Both the position numbers and the translations under genes were made by a program. The notes under the pieces are model-generated. The model saw only the letters and a list, made by a program, of their open reading frames with translations. It made no database searches and was not told the origin of the DNA. A DNA stretch of 64,000 nucleotides from Burkholderiaceae bacterium (GTDB lineage: Bacteria; Pseudomonadota; Gammaproteobacteria; Burkholderiales; Burkholderiaceae_C). Numbering within the stretch: position 1 is the first letter of the stretch; every line of letters starts with the position of its first letter. Where the stretch lies: positions 124,001 to 188,000 of the forward strand of contig JAEUOU010000005.1 in NCBI GenBank assembly GCA_016790575.1, read 5' to 3'. Below, piece after piece: positions 49,227 to 57,545 of the stretch.

Positions 49227-51205
49227 GGGGAAAGCTCCGACTTGTCGACGACCAGCTGGCGCAAGGCATATCCTGCCGCCAACAGGGCATCGGTCGCCTT
49301 TTCAATCGTGGTGCCAATCTCGGTCACCAGCATCAGGGTGGACGGCCGGTCATGGCACAAGGCCAGCGCGGTGCGGCGGGTCTGGCGTGCCAGCTCATCG
49401 CACTGGCGCTCGGCCCGCAACATGCGCCACAGGGCCTGAAGGAAGGCCTCGCTGTCGCGCTGGTCGCTGAACTCGCTGACATGCCGGCCGATTTCAACCA
49501 CCCGCACCAGATCCTGCACCGCGGCAAAGGTGGCCTGCCCCAGCTCGGCCAGCTGGCTGCGCACCGCCGCCGGCACGGACACCGCCGGCTCGCGACAGGT
49601 CAGGTCGACCAGAAAAACCGCCTCTTCGATCGCATCGGCCACGTCATCGCTGTGTTCCAGCAGCTGCGCCAACGGCCGCCAGCGCGAATGCCGCAACGCG
49701 CGCTGGCGAACATTGGTCAGCAGTTCATCGGCGCGGTGTTCCCAGCCTTTGGCGCGGTCCACCGTCGCGGTCGTTTCGGAGGGATCCGCGCCCTGCCCCA
49801 GGCGGTCCAGCGCATCGCACAGGGCCGAGGCCAGCGCATGGGTATAGGCGGCATGGTCGGCCAGCAGGTCAAACTCGAAGGCGCGTTCGCGCAAGGTCCG
49901 CGCCAGCATCATGCGTGCCTGATCGGTCACCATCTCCCGCGGGCGTCCCTCCAGCAGCGTGCGCGCGGAAACGTCCAGCAGGTCGACCAGGAAATCGGCC
50001 GCCGGAGCCTCGCCGATCAGTTCGTCAAGCCGTTCGCCGATACGAAACAGATCCGGGTCAACCGCCTGCATGGCCGAATGCACCACCTTTTCGCCCCCCG
50101 CGAGCAGCCAGGCCATGTGGCCGCACCCCCGATCGGCGGCGCGACCGAGAATGTCCACGGCCACCGATTTGCGCACAAACCACTGCAAGCGCTTGCGAGC
50201 CCGGTTCCAGTCGACCAGAAACACCAGCTGTCCGCCGACATGCCGCAGCGCCGCGCGCAACTGCGCTTTCGATACGGCCTGCAGCCGGGCCACCCCCACC
50301 ACATACGGCCGACCCTCGTTCAAGCCGGGGGTGCGCACGGGCTCGTCAACCTGCCAGCCAAAGCCCGCCAACGCCAGCCGGTGGCGAAAGAAAGCGTGGC
50401 GCGGCGGATGCAGGTCCGAGTAGGTCACGGTGATCTCGCGCTGACGCACGGCAATCACCACCACATGAGCGTCGTTGGTGCCGATGTCGTTCTGGATCAG
50501 CAACTGCTCGCCGTCGCGGGTGACGGCCGTGTCCAGGCCCGGGTGGTCAAACTTGAGCGGCGCCGTGCCGTTGAGGCCTGCCATGAACGATTCGACCCAT
50601 TCGCGATCGGTCGCCCGGATCTGCCAGACATGGGCGCCGTCGATATCCTCGGTGGCCAGTTCGGCCGAGCGCCGGTTGATGGCCTTGTGAAGGTCCATGA
50701 CCAGCAGGTGCAGGCTGTCGCCCGCCGCGCGGTCGCCATGGGTCAGCTCCGCGATCGCCCGGACATCCAGCCCCTGGGCTGCGACCGCTTCCAGTCGCTT
50801 CAGCCGCTGCACCCAGTCGGCACTTCGCTGCGGAATGGCTGACCCGCCTTCGCGATCGGCCGGCGTGGGTGCATCGCCCAGCGGCCGTGCCATGGTGCGC
50901 AGATCCTGGGCCAGTGTCTGCAACAGCTCCTCGGAGCCTGGCACCATCAGGCGGTCGCCGTCCAGATAGGCTTTGCTCACCAGAGCGCGTGGCCAGACAA
51001 GGTCCTGCATGCCGGCCTGAGCCAGCTCATGACCCCAGTCCGGGCACGGCGATGCCGGGTCCTGCGCGTGGCTGCGCGCGGCCTGAAGCAGGCTCAGCAA
51101 AAGCTTGATCCGGTCGTTGGCCGCCAGCGCAGCCTTGATCCACGCCGGCATCAGCAAGCTGTCGGCGCCCAGGGATTCAACGGCGCGCGATTTGCTCAGT
51201 GGCAT
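49223..51205 (-). CDS. Large protein with C-terminal PhoU/DUF47-like domain
   Basis: 660 residues. I do not recognise the first 370: they are partly helical and partly beta (LLVMDLHKAINRRSAELATE, TREWVESFMAG-like region, LIQNDIGTNDAHVVVIAVRQ). The C-terminal part (about 430-650) is helical and resembles DUF47/PhoU-type regulators (RAKGWEHRADELLTNVRQ, LLEHSDDVADAIEEAVFLVD), which bind metal clusters and act with phosphate carriers. AAGGAAAA precedes the ATG. It heads the operon and is coupled to the PPDK-like gene by ATGA. It may be the acceptor or regulator of that phosphotransferase; this is inference. Confidence 0.75.
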   Translation of the reverse strand: MPLSKSRAVESLGADSLLMPAWIKAALAANDRIKLLLSLLQAARSHAQDPASPCPDWGHELAQAGMQDLVWPRALVSKAYLDGDRLMVPGSEELLQTLAQDLRTMARPLGDAPTPADREGGSAIPQRSADWVQRLKRLEAVAAQGLDVRAIAELTHGDRAAGDSLHLLVMDLHKAINRRSAELATEDIDGAHVWQIRATDREWVESFMAGLNGTAPLKFDHPGLDTAVTRDGEQLLIQNDIGTNDAHVVVIAVRQREITVTYSDLHPPRHAFFRHRLALAGFGWQVDEPVRTPGLNEGRPYVVGVARLQAVSKAQLRAALRHVGGQLVFLVDWNRARKRLQWFVRKSVAVDILGRAADRGCGHMAWLLAGGEKVVHSAMQAVDPDLFRIGERLDELIGEAPAADFLVDLLDVSARTLLEGRPREMVTDQARMMLARTLRERAFEFDLLADHAAYTHALASALCDALDRLGQGADPSETTATVDRAKGWEHRADELLTNVRQRALRHSRWRPLAQLLEHSDDVADAIEEAVFLVDLTCREPAVSVPAAVRSQLAELGQATFAAVQDLVRVVEIGRHVSEFSDQRDSEAFLQALWRMLRAERQCDELARQTRRTALALCHDRPSTLMLVTEIGTTIEKATDALLAAGYALRQLVVDKSELSP

Positions 51206-51269
51206 GAGCGTTTTCCTTGTGGTGGTGTTTCTTCTGTGCCAAGTGTCGCGCGGCCAGATTGCAAACCGG

Positions 51270-51283
51270 TGAAAGCGCTTTCC
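51270..51283. promoter_or_regulatory. Palindrome TGAAAGCGCTTTCC, LacI-family operator-like
   Basis: GAAAGCGCTTTC is a perfect 12-bp palindrome in the 178-base divergent region between the DUF47-like operon and the gene at 51384. It fits the general LacI-family operator form TGWAANCGNTNWCA except for the last base. No LacI-type gene is in the window, so the link is only by sequence shape. Confidence 0.4.
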
Positions 51284-51334
51284 AAAGTGCCATCGTCTTG
51301 CTGCAGATCAAGACTTCCGGTCCATTTCATCCAA

Positions 51335-51363
51335 TTGACACACAAGAGTGCTAGGGTTAACCC
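51335..51363 (+). promoter_or_regulatory. Possible promoter of the 107-residue protein gene
   Basis: A perfect -35 box TTGACA (51335-51340) and a weak -10 (TTAACC or TAACCC) at 16-17 bases. GGGTTAACCC (51354-51363) is also a 10-bp palindrome. The start codon follows about 20 bases later. Confidence 0.4.
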
Positions 51364-51383
51364 CGTACCCAACCGGAGTCTCT

Positions 51384-51707
51384 ATGCGCGCCGTCAAAGA
51401 AGCCCGTCAATACATCGAACGCAATCCGGCCGACCCCAGCGCGGTGGTACTCGCCAAGCTGGTGCTTGCGCTGGAGATGGAAAGTGACTTTCACGTCACC
51501 GACCTCTATCAATTGGACCAGCCGCGTTTTGACCTCGCGCTGCGTATTCTGGGTGAATGGCGCGTCGACCGGTATTACCTGGGCAAGGCCCGCCTGTTCG
51601 ACGTCTCCCTGCAAATGGCCGAGATGTACGCCACACCGCAGCCGACGGCGGCACCTGCCGCTTTCCCGGCCGAGCCGACTGCAACCGCCGCCCCGGCGGG
51701 CGTCTGA
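51384..51707 (+). CDS. Conserved-type hypothetical protein, 107 residues
   Basis: Starts ATG with GGAG seven bases upstream. The first 75 residues look folded (MRAVKEARQYIERNPADPSA, LAKLVLALEMESDFHVTDLY, FDLALRILGEWRVDRYYLGK); the tail is Ala/Pro-rich. There is no signal peptide or membrane helix. I do not recognise the family. It stands alone between divergent and downstream units, 169 bases before the cyanophycin-synthetase-like gene. A GC-rich near-palindrome around 51810-51833 may end its transcript. Confidence 0.75.
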   Translation: MRAVKEARQYIERNPADPSAVVLAKLVLALEMESDFHVTDLYQLDQPRFDLALRILGEWRVDRYYLGKARLFDVSLQMAEMYATPQPTAAPAAFPAEPTATAAPAGV

Positions 51708-51876
51708 AACGGGCTCTGACCGGCCGCCGCAGTGCGTGGCCGTGAAATGCCGCACCGTAGTCTCTGAGCCTCGCCGCCTCTGAGCCCGCGGGTGGGCCCG
51801 TCGGGGTCCATCGACCGGGTGCCCTCCCGGGTCGTCCTACACTCGACAGCCTGACTGGCGAACGACGACGACCTCC

Positions 51877-53718
51877 ATGACCGACGCCCCCCCGCTTCCC
51901 GCCCTTTACCACCGACGGCTGCGCTGCACGCTGCATATTCCGCCCGGGGCCCAGCTCGCGCAGGCCCGCGCCTGGGCTGACGCCGTATTCACCAACGAGG
52001 CACCGGACCCTGAAGAAGCCGCCGATACGGCAGGCGCGGCGAGCCCGATGCCAACCGGCGACGCATCCGCCCGGGAACAGGCCGCGGGCTTCGCGCAACT
52101 GACCGTCCGCCTGGCCGGCGCGCTGCTGAGGCTGGCGCGCGTACCCGCTTTCGGCCCGGCAACGGTCGTGGAGCTCCTGCCGCCCGCCGCCGGGCCCGGC
52201 TGGCCCCTGCAATGCGCTCTGCCCCAGGTGGACTACCTGGACAGCAGACTGTATGAACGGGCCCTGGATCTGGCCCGCGGCTGGGTGATGGACCGCGCCG
52301 TGACACCGTTTGATCCGGATCAGGTCAGCGCGCTGCAGGACGCCGTGTGGCGCGGCCCGGTCGCGGCCCTGATGCCGATGGCCCCGGGTGCGGCCTCGAC
52401 CTTCCCGGTGCTTCAGGCGGCGTGGCAGGCCGATGTGCCCTTGCTGCACCTCAACGGCGGCGTCTTTCAGCTGGGTTGGGGCAGCCGGGCGCGGCGGCTC
52501 GACCGCAGCACCACCGACCGCGACAGCGCCATCGGCGCCAAGCTCACCGGGGACAAAAACTGGACGGCACGGGTATTGCGCGACGCCGGCCTCCCAGCGC
52601 CGGTCCATGCCCTGGTGGATAGCCCGGAACAAGCCCTTGCCGCGGCCCAGGCGATGGGATGGCCGGTCGTCATCAAACCACTGCGCTGTGAAGGCGGCGA
52701 CGGCGTGACGGTCGACATTCGCCATGCGGCCCAGGTTCACCTGGCCATGGAGACGGCCCGGCGGGCCGGCGGCAGCCCGGTTCTGGTGGAAAAACAGGTG
52801 CCAGGACTCTGCCACCGGGTACTGGTGGCGTTCGGCGCCGTGCTGTACGTCGTGCGACGCGGCCCCCTGTCGGTGGTGGGTGACGGCCAGCGGTCGATTG
52901 CCGCCCTTGTGCAGGCCGCCGCTGAACGGCGCGCGCGCCTGGCACCGTGGGACCGCGCCGCGGGCGACTATGTGCTTGACCACCTGGCGCTGGAGACCTT
53001 GTCGGCCGCCGGACACACCCCCGACGAAGTTCCGGCGCCCGGCTCCACCGTGGCGCTGCGTCCGGCCGAATCGGCCACCTGGGGCCGGCATGACGAGGAT
53101 GTGACGCGCCAGACCCACCGCGACAACGCCGACATCGCGATCCGCGCCGCACGGCTGCTGAATCTGGAGGTAGCGGGGATCGACCTCGTCACAACGGACA
53201 TCAGTCAGCCGTGGCACCACAACGGTGCTGTCATCAACGAAGTCAATTTCGCCCCCCTGCTGGGTGGTGGAGAGACTTCGCGCCGGCACTTGCCGCTGTT
53301 CATCCAGCATCTCATGGGCGGCAGCGACGGCCGGCTGCCCGTGGAGGCATTCGTCGGCGGCGATGGTGCGGTGGCCGCGGCGCGCGAACGCCAGAAGGCC
53401 CATGCCCGGGCCGGCCACAGCGCCCACATCGCCCTGGCGGACCAGATCGTGCTGCCCGACGGCCAGACACGACGACTGGCCGTGCGCGGCCTGGCGGCGC
53501 ACTGCCGTGCGCTGGTGCTGGATGCGGCGGTGACCCGGATCATTGTGGTGGTGCAGGACGACGAGTGCCTGGACCAGCCCTGGCTGCTGGACCGTCTGAC
53601 CGCTGTTTTCACACCCGAGCCCGGTCCGGGCGCACCTCCGGCGGCTGACTACGGACCGGAGGGCATCTACGGCCGGCTGGCCAGCCGGCTGCTGGCGCTG
53701 TGTCCGACGGCTCGTTAG
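51877..53718 (+). CDS. Cyanophycin-synthetase-like ATP-grasp protein with degenerate Mur-ligase remnant
   Basis: 613 residues. The central part (about 190-460) matches the ATP-grasp domain of CphA: LNGGVFQLGWGSRARRL, AIGAKLTGDKNWTARVLRDA, VIKPLRCEGGDGV, and metal-binding INEVNFAPLL. In CphA a Mur-ligase domain with a TGTNGKTTT P-loop follows. Here, after about residue 485, the spacing is kept (GRLPVEAFVGGDGAVAAA) but the P-loop residues are lost, and the protein stops about 125 residues later. It can probably add one amino acid or related amine to a carboxyl group but is not a complete cyanophycin synthetase. Substrate unknown; followed by SulP. Confidence 0.85.
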   Translation: MTDAPPLPALYHRRLRCTLHIPPGAQLAQARAWADAVFTNEAPDPEEAADTAGAASPMPTGDASAREQAAGFAQLTVRLAGALLRLARVPAFGPATVVELLPPAAGPGWPLQCALPQVDYLDSRLYERALDLARGWVMDRAVTPFDPDQVSALQDAVWRGPVAALMPMAPGAASTFPVLQAAWQADVPLLHLNGGVFQLGWGSRARRLDRSTTDRDSAIGAKLTGDKNWTARVLRDAGLPAPVHALVDSPEQALAAAQAMGWPVVIKPLRCEGGDGVTVDIRHAAQVHLAMETARRAGGSPVLVEKQVPGLCHRVLVAFGAVLYVVRRGPLSVVGDGQRSIAALVQAAAERRARLAPWDRAAGDYVLDHLALETLSAAGHTPDEVPAPGSTVALRPAESATWGRHDEDVTRQTHRDNADIAIRAARLLNLEVAGIDLVTTDISQPWHHNGAVINEVNFAPLLGGGETSRRHLPLFIQHLMGGSDGRLPVEAFVGGDGAVAAARERQKAHARAGHSAHIALADQIVLPDGQTRRLAVRGLAAHCRALVLDAAVTRIIVVVQDDECLDQPWLLDRLTAVFTPEPGPGAPPAADYGPEGIYGRLASRLLALCPTAR

Positions 53719-53751
53719 GGCCCCCGGCACGCCGCGCCGCCCGTTTTGGGG

Positions 53752-53810
53752 CAGAATCTGGCAATACCCATCGTAAAAAGGTCGCTTTTAGCTACACTTT
53801 TGATAGTGAA
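53752..53810 (-). repeat. Dispersed repeat copy F (upstream of sulP)
   Basis: Minus-strand reading: CACTATCAAAAGTGTAGC, then AGCGACCTTTTTACGATGGG and TATTGCC. It ends five bases before the sulP ATG and supplies its -10-like hexamer GATAGT. Confidence 0.85.
53802..53807 (+). promoter_or_regulatory. -10-like hexamer GATAGT, 7 bases before sulP start, inside repeat copy F
   Basis: GATAGT, seven bases, then the sulP ATG. The hexamer belongs to the repeat, which suggests the element itself may provide the promoter. Confidence 0.4.
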
Positions 53811-53814
53811 CGCG

Positions 53815-55569
53815 ATGAACGACAGCCCCCCACCCTCTCCATCGCCAGCGGCTGCTGCGCACTGGACCCGCTGGGTTCCGGCGCTGCGGCTGATGCGCGG
53901 CTACCGGCGCGAGTGGCTGGGTCACGATCTGCTCGCCGGCCTGGTGCTGACGGCGGTGCTGATCCCGGTGGGCATGGGCTACGCCCAGGCGTCGGGCCTG
54001 CCGCCGATCCATGGCCTGTATGCCACCGTGCTGCCGCTGTTGGCCTACGCCCTGTTCGGCCCCAGCCGGGTGCTGGTGCTGGGCCCCGACTCCACCCTGG
54101 CGGCGGTCATTGCAGCCATCATCGTGCCCTTGTCAGCGGGTTCGCCCGGCCGGGCGCTGGCGCTGGCCGGGGCGCTGGCGCTGCTGACGGCGGCGTTTCA
54201 GGTGCTGCTGGGCCTGGCCCGGCTGGGCATGGTGGCCGACCTGCTGTCCAAACCGATCCGGCTGGGTTTCATGAACGCCATTGCCTTCACGGTGATCATC
54301 AGCCAATTGCCCGGTCTGATGGGCGCGCGGGGCGTGTCAGGCAGTATCCCGGATCGGGTCGTCGCACTGGTCGCCATCGTGCGCGACGGTCTGGTCAGTC
54401 CAACCGCCGTGGCGTTCGGGCTGGGCAGCCTGGTCGCCTTGCTGCTGCTGCGCCGATGGCGCCCGCGCTGGCCGGCCGTGCTGCTGGTGGTGGTCGCGGC
54501 CACCGCGCTGTCGGCGCTGCTGCTGCGGCACGGCGACGCTGATCTGCCGATTCTGGGGACGATCCCGCGCGGCCTGCCGCTGCCCGCCTGGCCTGGCATC
54601 GGCTGGCACGACGTGGTGGCGCTGGCACCGGGCGCGCTCATCATTGCGCTGCTGTCCCTGGCCGATACCAGCGTGCTGTCGCGCACCCTGGCCGCGCGCG
54701 ATGGCAGCCGGGTCGACCAGAACCAGGAAATGGTTGCGCTGGGTCTGGCCAACGCCGCCGCCGGGCTGTTCCAGGGCTTTCCGGTCAGCAGCAGTTCGTC
54801 GCGTACGCCGGTGGCCGAGGCGGCCGGCGCCCGCACCCAGCTGACCGGCGTCTTCGGGGCGGCGGGCATTGTTGCGGTGCTGGTGCTGGCTCCGGGCCTG
54901 CTGCAAACGATGCCGATTGCGCTGCTCAGCGCGGTGGTGATCGTGGCCTGTCTGTCGTTTGCCGACCCCAAGGGGCTGTGGGCACTGCGCCGGCAACGCC
55001 GGGTGGAATTCCTGCTGGCACTGGTGTGTTTCGCCGGAGTCGTTCTGCTGGGCGTGCTGGAAGGGATCGGGCTGGGGATCGGGCTCTCGCTGATGGTGCT
55101 GATCTGGAACACCTGGCACCCCTACTCGGCGGTGCTGGTGCGGGTGGACGGACGCAAAGGCTTCCATGACGCGTTGCGCCACCCCACCGGGCGCACGGTT
55201 CCCGGGCTGGTGCTGTTCCGGTGGGACGCGCCGCTGTTCTTTGCCAATGCCGAGGTGTTTCGCGAACGGGCACTTCAGGCCCTGGACGAGGCACCGACAC
55301 CCACGGTCTGGCTGGTGGTGGCGGCGGACGCCATGACCGACATTGACACCACCGCCGCGGAATCCCTGGGCGAGCTGATGGCCGAATTGCGCCAGCGCCA
55401 GGTGCAGCTGCACCTGGCCGGCCTCAAAGGACCGGTCAGGGACCGCCTGTTCCACTACGGTCTGACCCCCGATCTGACCGAAGCGCGTTTTTCGCCGACG
55501 GTGGGCGCCGCCGTGAACCTCTATCGCGCCACCCATCCGGTGAACTGGAAAGACTGGGACGAGGACTGA
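53815..55569 (+). CDS. SulP family inorganic anion transporter
   Basis: 584 residues from MNDSPPPSPSPAAAAHWTRW. The membrane part (about 35-410) shows LAGLVLTAVLIPVGMGYAQA, GLPPIHGLYATVLPLLAYAL, SVLSRTLAARDGSRVDQNQE and GFPVSSSSSRTPVAEAAGAR; the C-terminal STAS domain (about 440-570) has VVAADAMTDIDTTAAESLGE. The family carries sulfate, bicarbonate or dicarboxylates; the cargo here is unknown. A TTG start at 53746 would read through repeat copy F and is rejected. It follows the CphA-like gene by 96 bases. Confidence 0.92.
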   Translation: MNDSPPPSPSPAAAAHWTRWVPALRLMRGYRREWLGHDLLAGLVLTAVLIPVGMGYAQASGLPPIHGLYATVLPLLAYALFGPSRVLVLGPDSTLAAVIAAIIVPLSAGSPGRALALAGALALLTAAFQVLLGLARLGMVADLLSKPIRLGFMNAIAFTVIISQLPGLMGARGVSGSIPDRVVALVAIVRDGLVSPTAVAFGLGSLVALLLLRRWRPRWPAVLLVVVAATALSALLLRHGDADLPILGTIPRGLPLPAWPGIGWHDVVALAPGALIIALLSLADTSVLSRTLAARDGSRVDQNQEMVALGLANAAAGLFQGFPVSSSSSRTPVAEAAGARTQLTGVFGAAGIVAVLVLAPGLLQTMPIALLSAVVIVACLSFADPKGLWALRRQRRVEFLLALVCFAGVVLLGVLEGIGLGIGLSLMVLIWNTWHPYSAVLVRVDGRKGFHDALRHPTGRTVPGLVLFRWDAPLFFANAEVFRERALQALDEAPTPTVWLVVAADAMTDIDTTAAESLGELMAELRQRQVQLHLAGLKGPVRDRLFHYGLTPDLTEARFSPTVGAAVNLYRATHPVNWKDWDED

Positions 55570-55576
55570 GCCGCCA

Positions 55577-55632
55577 ATCGCCCCAATTTCGGCCCAAAAC
55601 CCTTCGATCGCACGCGAAAAAGCTATGTTCTG
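55577..55632 (-). repeat. Possible diverged repeat copy J (after sulP)
   Basis: Minus-strand reading: ACATAGC, then GGGTTTTGGGCCGAAATTGG, which resembles the right half of copy I. The GACC and CGCTGGGTAT parts are largely lost, so this is a weak candidate. Confidence 0.3.
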
Positions 55633-55638
55633 GAGTCA

Positions 55639-55657
55639 ACCCTCTACTTAGGGGTTA
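55639..55657. promoter_or_regulatory. Imperfect palindrome upstream of acyl-CoA synthetase gene
   Basis: AACCCTCTACTTAGGGGTT has arms that match except for one extra G. It lies about 80 bases before the ATG of the synthetase gene at 55737, in an otherwise featureless 167-base gap. Possible operator; no regulator gene is near. Confidence 0.3.
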
Positions 55658-55736
55658 TTCCGGAGACCATCCGGGCGCGTAAGCGGCGACATTTGGGGCC
55701 CCACGCATCTGCACGGGCGAATCCAAGGAATAGAGC

Positions 55737-57413
55737 ATGAGCAACAAACTGATTCTCGACTACGTCTACGAGCACGAAACCAACCGCGCCAACCAGGTCT
55801 ACCTCACCCAGCCCACCGGAGGCGGTCAGGTCAGCGACTACACCTGGTCCCAGACCGTCGACGAAGCGCGTCGCATGGCCGCCTACCTCAAGAGCCGCAA
55901 CCTGGAGCCGGGCTCACGCATTGCCATCCTGTCCAAGAACTGTGCCCATTTCTTCATGGCCGAACTGGCCATCTGGATGTCCGGCCACACCACGGTGGCC
56001 ATTTTCCCGACCGAAACGGCCGACACCATCCGCTTTGTGCTCGACCACAGTGGCGCCAGCCTGCTGTTTGTCGGCAAACTCGACACCTGGCAAGACCAGA
56101 AGCCTGCCGTCTCCGACCACCTGCCCTGCATTGCGTTCCCGCTGGCGCCGCCGACCGACTACGACACCTGGGATTCCATCACCGGCCGCACCGAGCCGAT
56201 GCAAGGTCGCCCCAACCGCAACGCCGACGACCTGGCCATGATCATCTACACCTCGGGCTCCACCGGAACCCCCAAGGGCGTGATGCATTCCTTCGGCCGC
56301 GTCACCCGTGCCTCGGAAGAGATCACCAAAGACATCGTCTCGCGCATCGGCCGGCCGGAAGAAAACCGCATCCTGTCCTACCTGCCGCTGGCCCATGTGT
56401 TCGAGCGCGCCTGGGTGGAATGCGCGTCGCTGGTCGACGGCCAGACCCATGTGTACTTCGCCGAATCGCTGGACACCTTCCTGCAGGATCTGCAGCGCGC
56501 CCGGCCGACCACCTTCATCTCGGTGCCCCGCCTGTGGCTGAAGTTCCAGCAAGGCGTTTTCACCAAGATGCCGCCCAAGAAACTCGATCGCCTGCTGTCG
56601 ATCCCGATCCTGGGCCGCATCGTCGCCAAGAAGGTGCTGACCGGCCTGGGCCTGAACCACGTGCTGCTGGCCGGCAGCGGCTCGGCGCCCATTCCGGCCG
56701 AGCTGATCGCCTGGTACCGCCGCCTCGGTCTGAACCTGATCGAGGGCTACGCCATGACGGAAGACTTTGCCTATTCGCACAACTCCACCGAGGCGATCAA
56801 CGCGCCCGGCTGCGTGGGCGTGCCGCTGCCGGGCGTGCAGGTGCGTATCAGTGACGAGGGTGAAATCCTGATCAAGTCGCCCGGCCAGATGGTCGGCTAC
56901 TACAAGCGCCCCGACCTGACGGCCGAAGCCTTCACCGAAGACGGGTTCTTCCGCACCGGCGACCGCGGTGAGCGCCGCAAGGACGGACTGCTGAAGATTA
57001 CCGGCCGCGTCAAGGAGCTGTTCAAGACCTCCAAAGGCAAGTACGTCGCTCCGGCGCCGATCGAAAACATCATCAACGCCCATCCGATGGTGGAGCTGTC
57101 GCTGGTGTCCGGCGTCGGCCAGCCCTCGGCCTACGCCATGGTGGTGCTGGCCGAAGCGCTGCGCCCCCGCACCACCGACGCCGCGGTACGGCAGGAAGTG
57201 GAGCAGGAAATGGCCCAGTTGCTCAAGTCCGTCAACAACCAGGTGGCCGACTACGAACAGCTCAAGATGATCGTGATCGCGCGCGAACCGTGGTCCATTG
57301 AAAACGGTTTCCTCACCCCGACCATGAAAATCCGCCGCAACCGCATCGAATCGGCGGTCGAACAGGAACTGGACAACTGGTACGCCAACCGCGCCAGCGT
57401 TTTCTGGCATTGA
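55737..57413 (+). CDS. AMP-binding acyl-CoA synthetase (long-chain type)
   Basis: 558 residues. The adenylate-forming core has YTSGSTGTPKGVMHSFG (P-loop), YLPLAHVFERAW, EGYAMTEDFAYSHN, DGFFRTGDRGE and ITGRVKELFKTSKGKYVAP. It activates a fatty or related acid to the acyl-AMP and then the CoA thioester; the chain length is not readable. The body is shorter than E. coli FadD and closer to the FAA1/bubblegum-like type. The nearby hairpin terminator (57466-57490) ends this single-gene unit. The acid may be recycled by other acyl-CoA genes of the window, though there is no direct link. Confidence 0.92.
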   Translation: MSNKLILDYVYEHETNRANQVYLTQPTGGGQVSDYTWSQTVDEARRMAAYLKSRNLEPGSRIAILSKNCAHFFMAELAIWMSGHTTVAIFPTETADTIRFVLDHSGASLLFVGKLDTWQDQKPAVSDHLPCIAFPLAPPTDYDTWDSITGRTEPMQGRPNRNADDLAMIIYTSGSTGTPKGVMHSFGRVTRASEEITKDIVSRIGRPEENRILSYLPLAHVFERAWVECASLVDGQTHVYFAESLDTFLQDLQRARPTTFISVPRLWLKFQQGVFTKMPPKKLDRLLSIPILGRIVAKKVLTGLGLNHVLLAGSGSAPIPAELIAWYRRLGLNLIEGYAMTEDFAYSHNSTEAINAPGCVGVPLPGVQVRISDEGEILIKSPGQMVGYYKRPDLTAEAFTEDGFFRTGDRGERRKDGLLKITGRVKELFKTSKGKYVAPAPIENIINAHPMVELSLVSGVGQPSAYAMVVLAEALRPRTTDAAVRQEVEQEMAQLLKSVNNQVADYEQLKMIVIAREPWSIENGFLTPTMKIRRNRIESAVEQELDNWYANRASVFWH

Positions 57414-57465
57414 CCCTTCCGTTGCGCCGGGGGGCTGCCATGCCGCCCCGGGCCGGATCCCGCAA

Positions 57466-57490
57466 GGTCGCCTCCGGCGGCCTTTTTTTT
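57466..57490 (+). terminator. Rho-independent terminator after the acyl-CoA synthetase gene
   Basis: GGTCGCC, loop TCC, GGCGGCC (one G-U pair), then eight T residues. About 50 bases after the stop codon. Confidence 0.85.
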
Positions 57491-57545
57491 GCGCTCGACG
57501 GCGCGCATTCAGGCTCGGGAAAGCCCGGCGGGTCCCGCCGCCGGA

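Noticed and set aside
51530-51560. Another repeat copy (GCGCTGCGTATTCTGGGT)
   Set aside because: Only part of the core matches and it encodes a plausible folded segment of the 107-residue protein; GACC and the inverted repeat are not in place.
51496-53730. Minus-strand open frame of 744 codons opposite the CphA-like gene
   Set aside because: Shadow of the gene on the other strand; no motif seen, while the plus-strand frame has ATP-grasp motifs.
53746-53814. N-terminal extension of SulP from a TTG start
   Set aside because: It would translate repeat copy F; the ATG at 53815 gives a normal SulP N-terminus.
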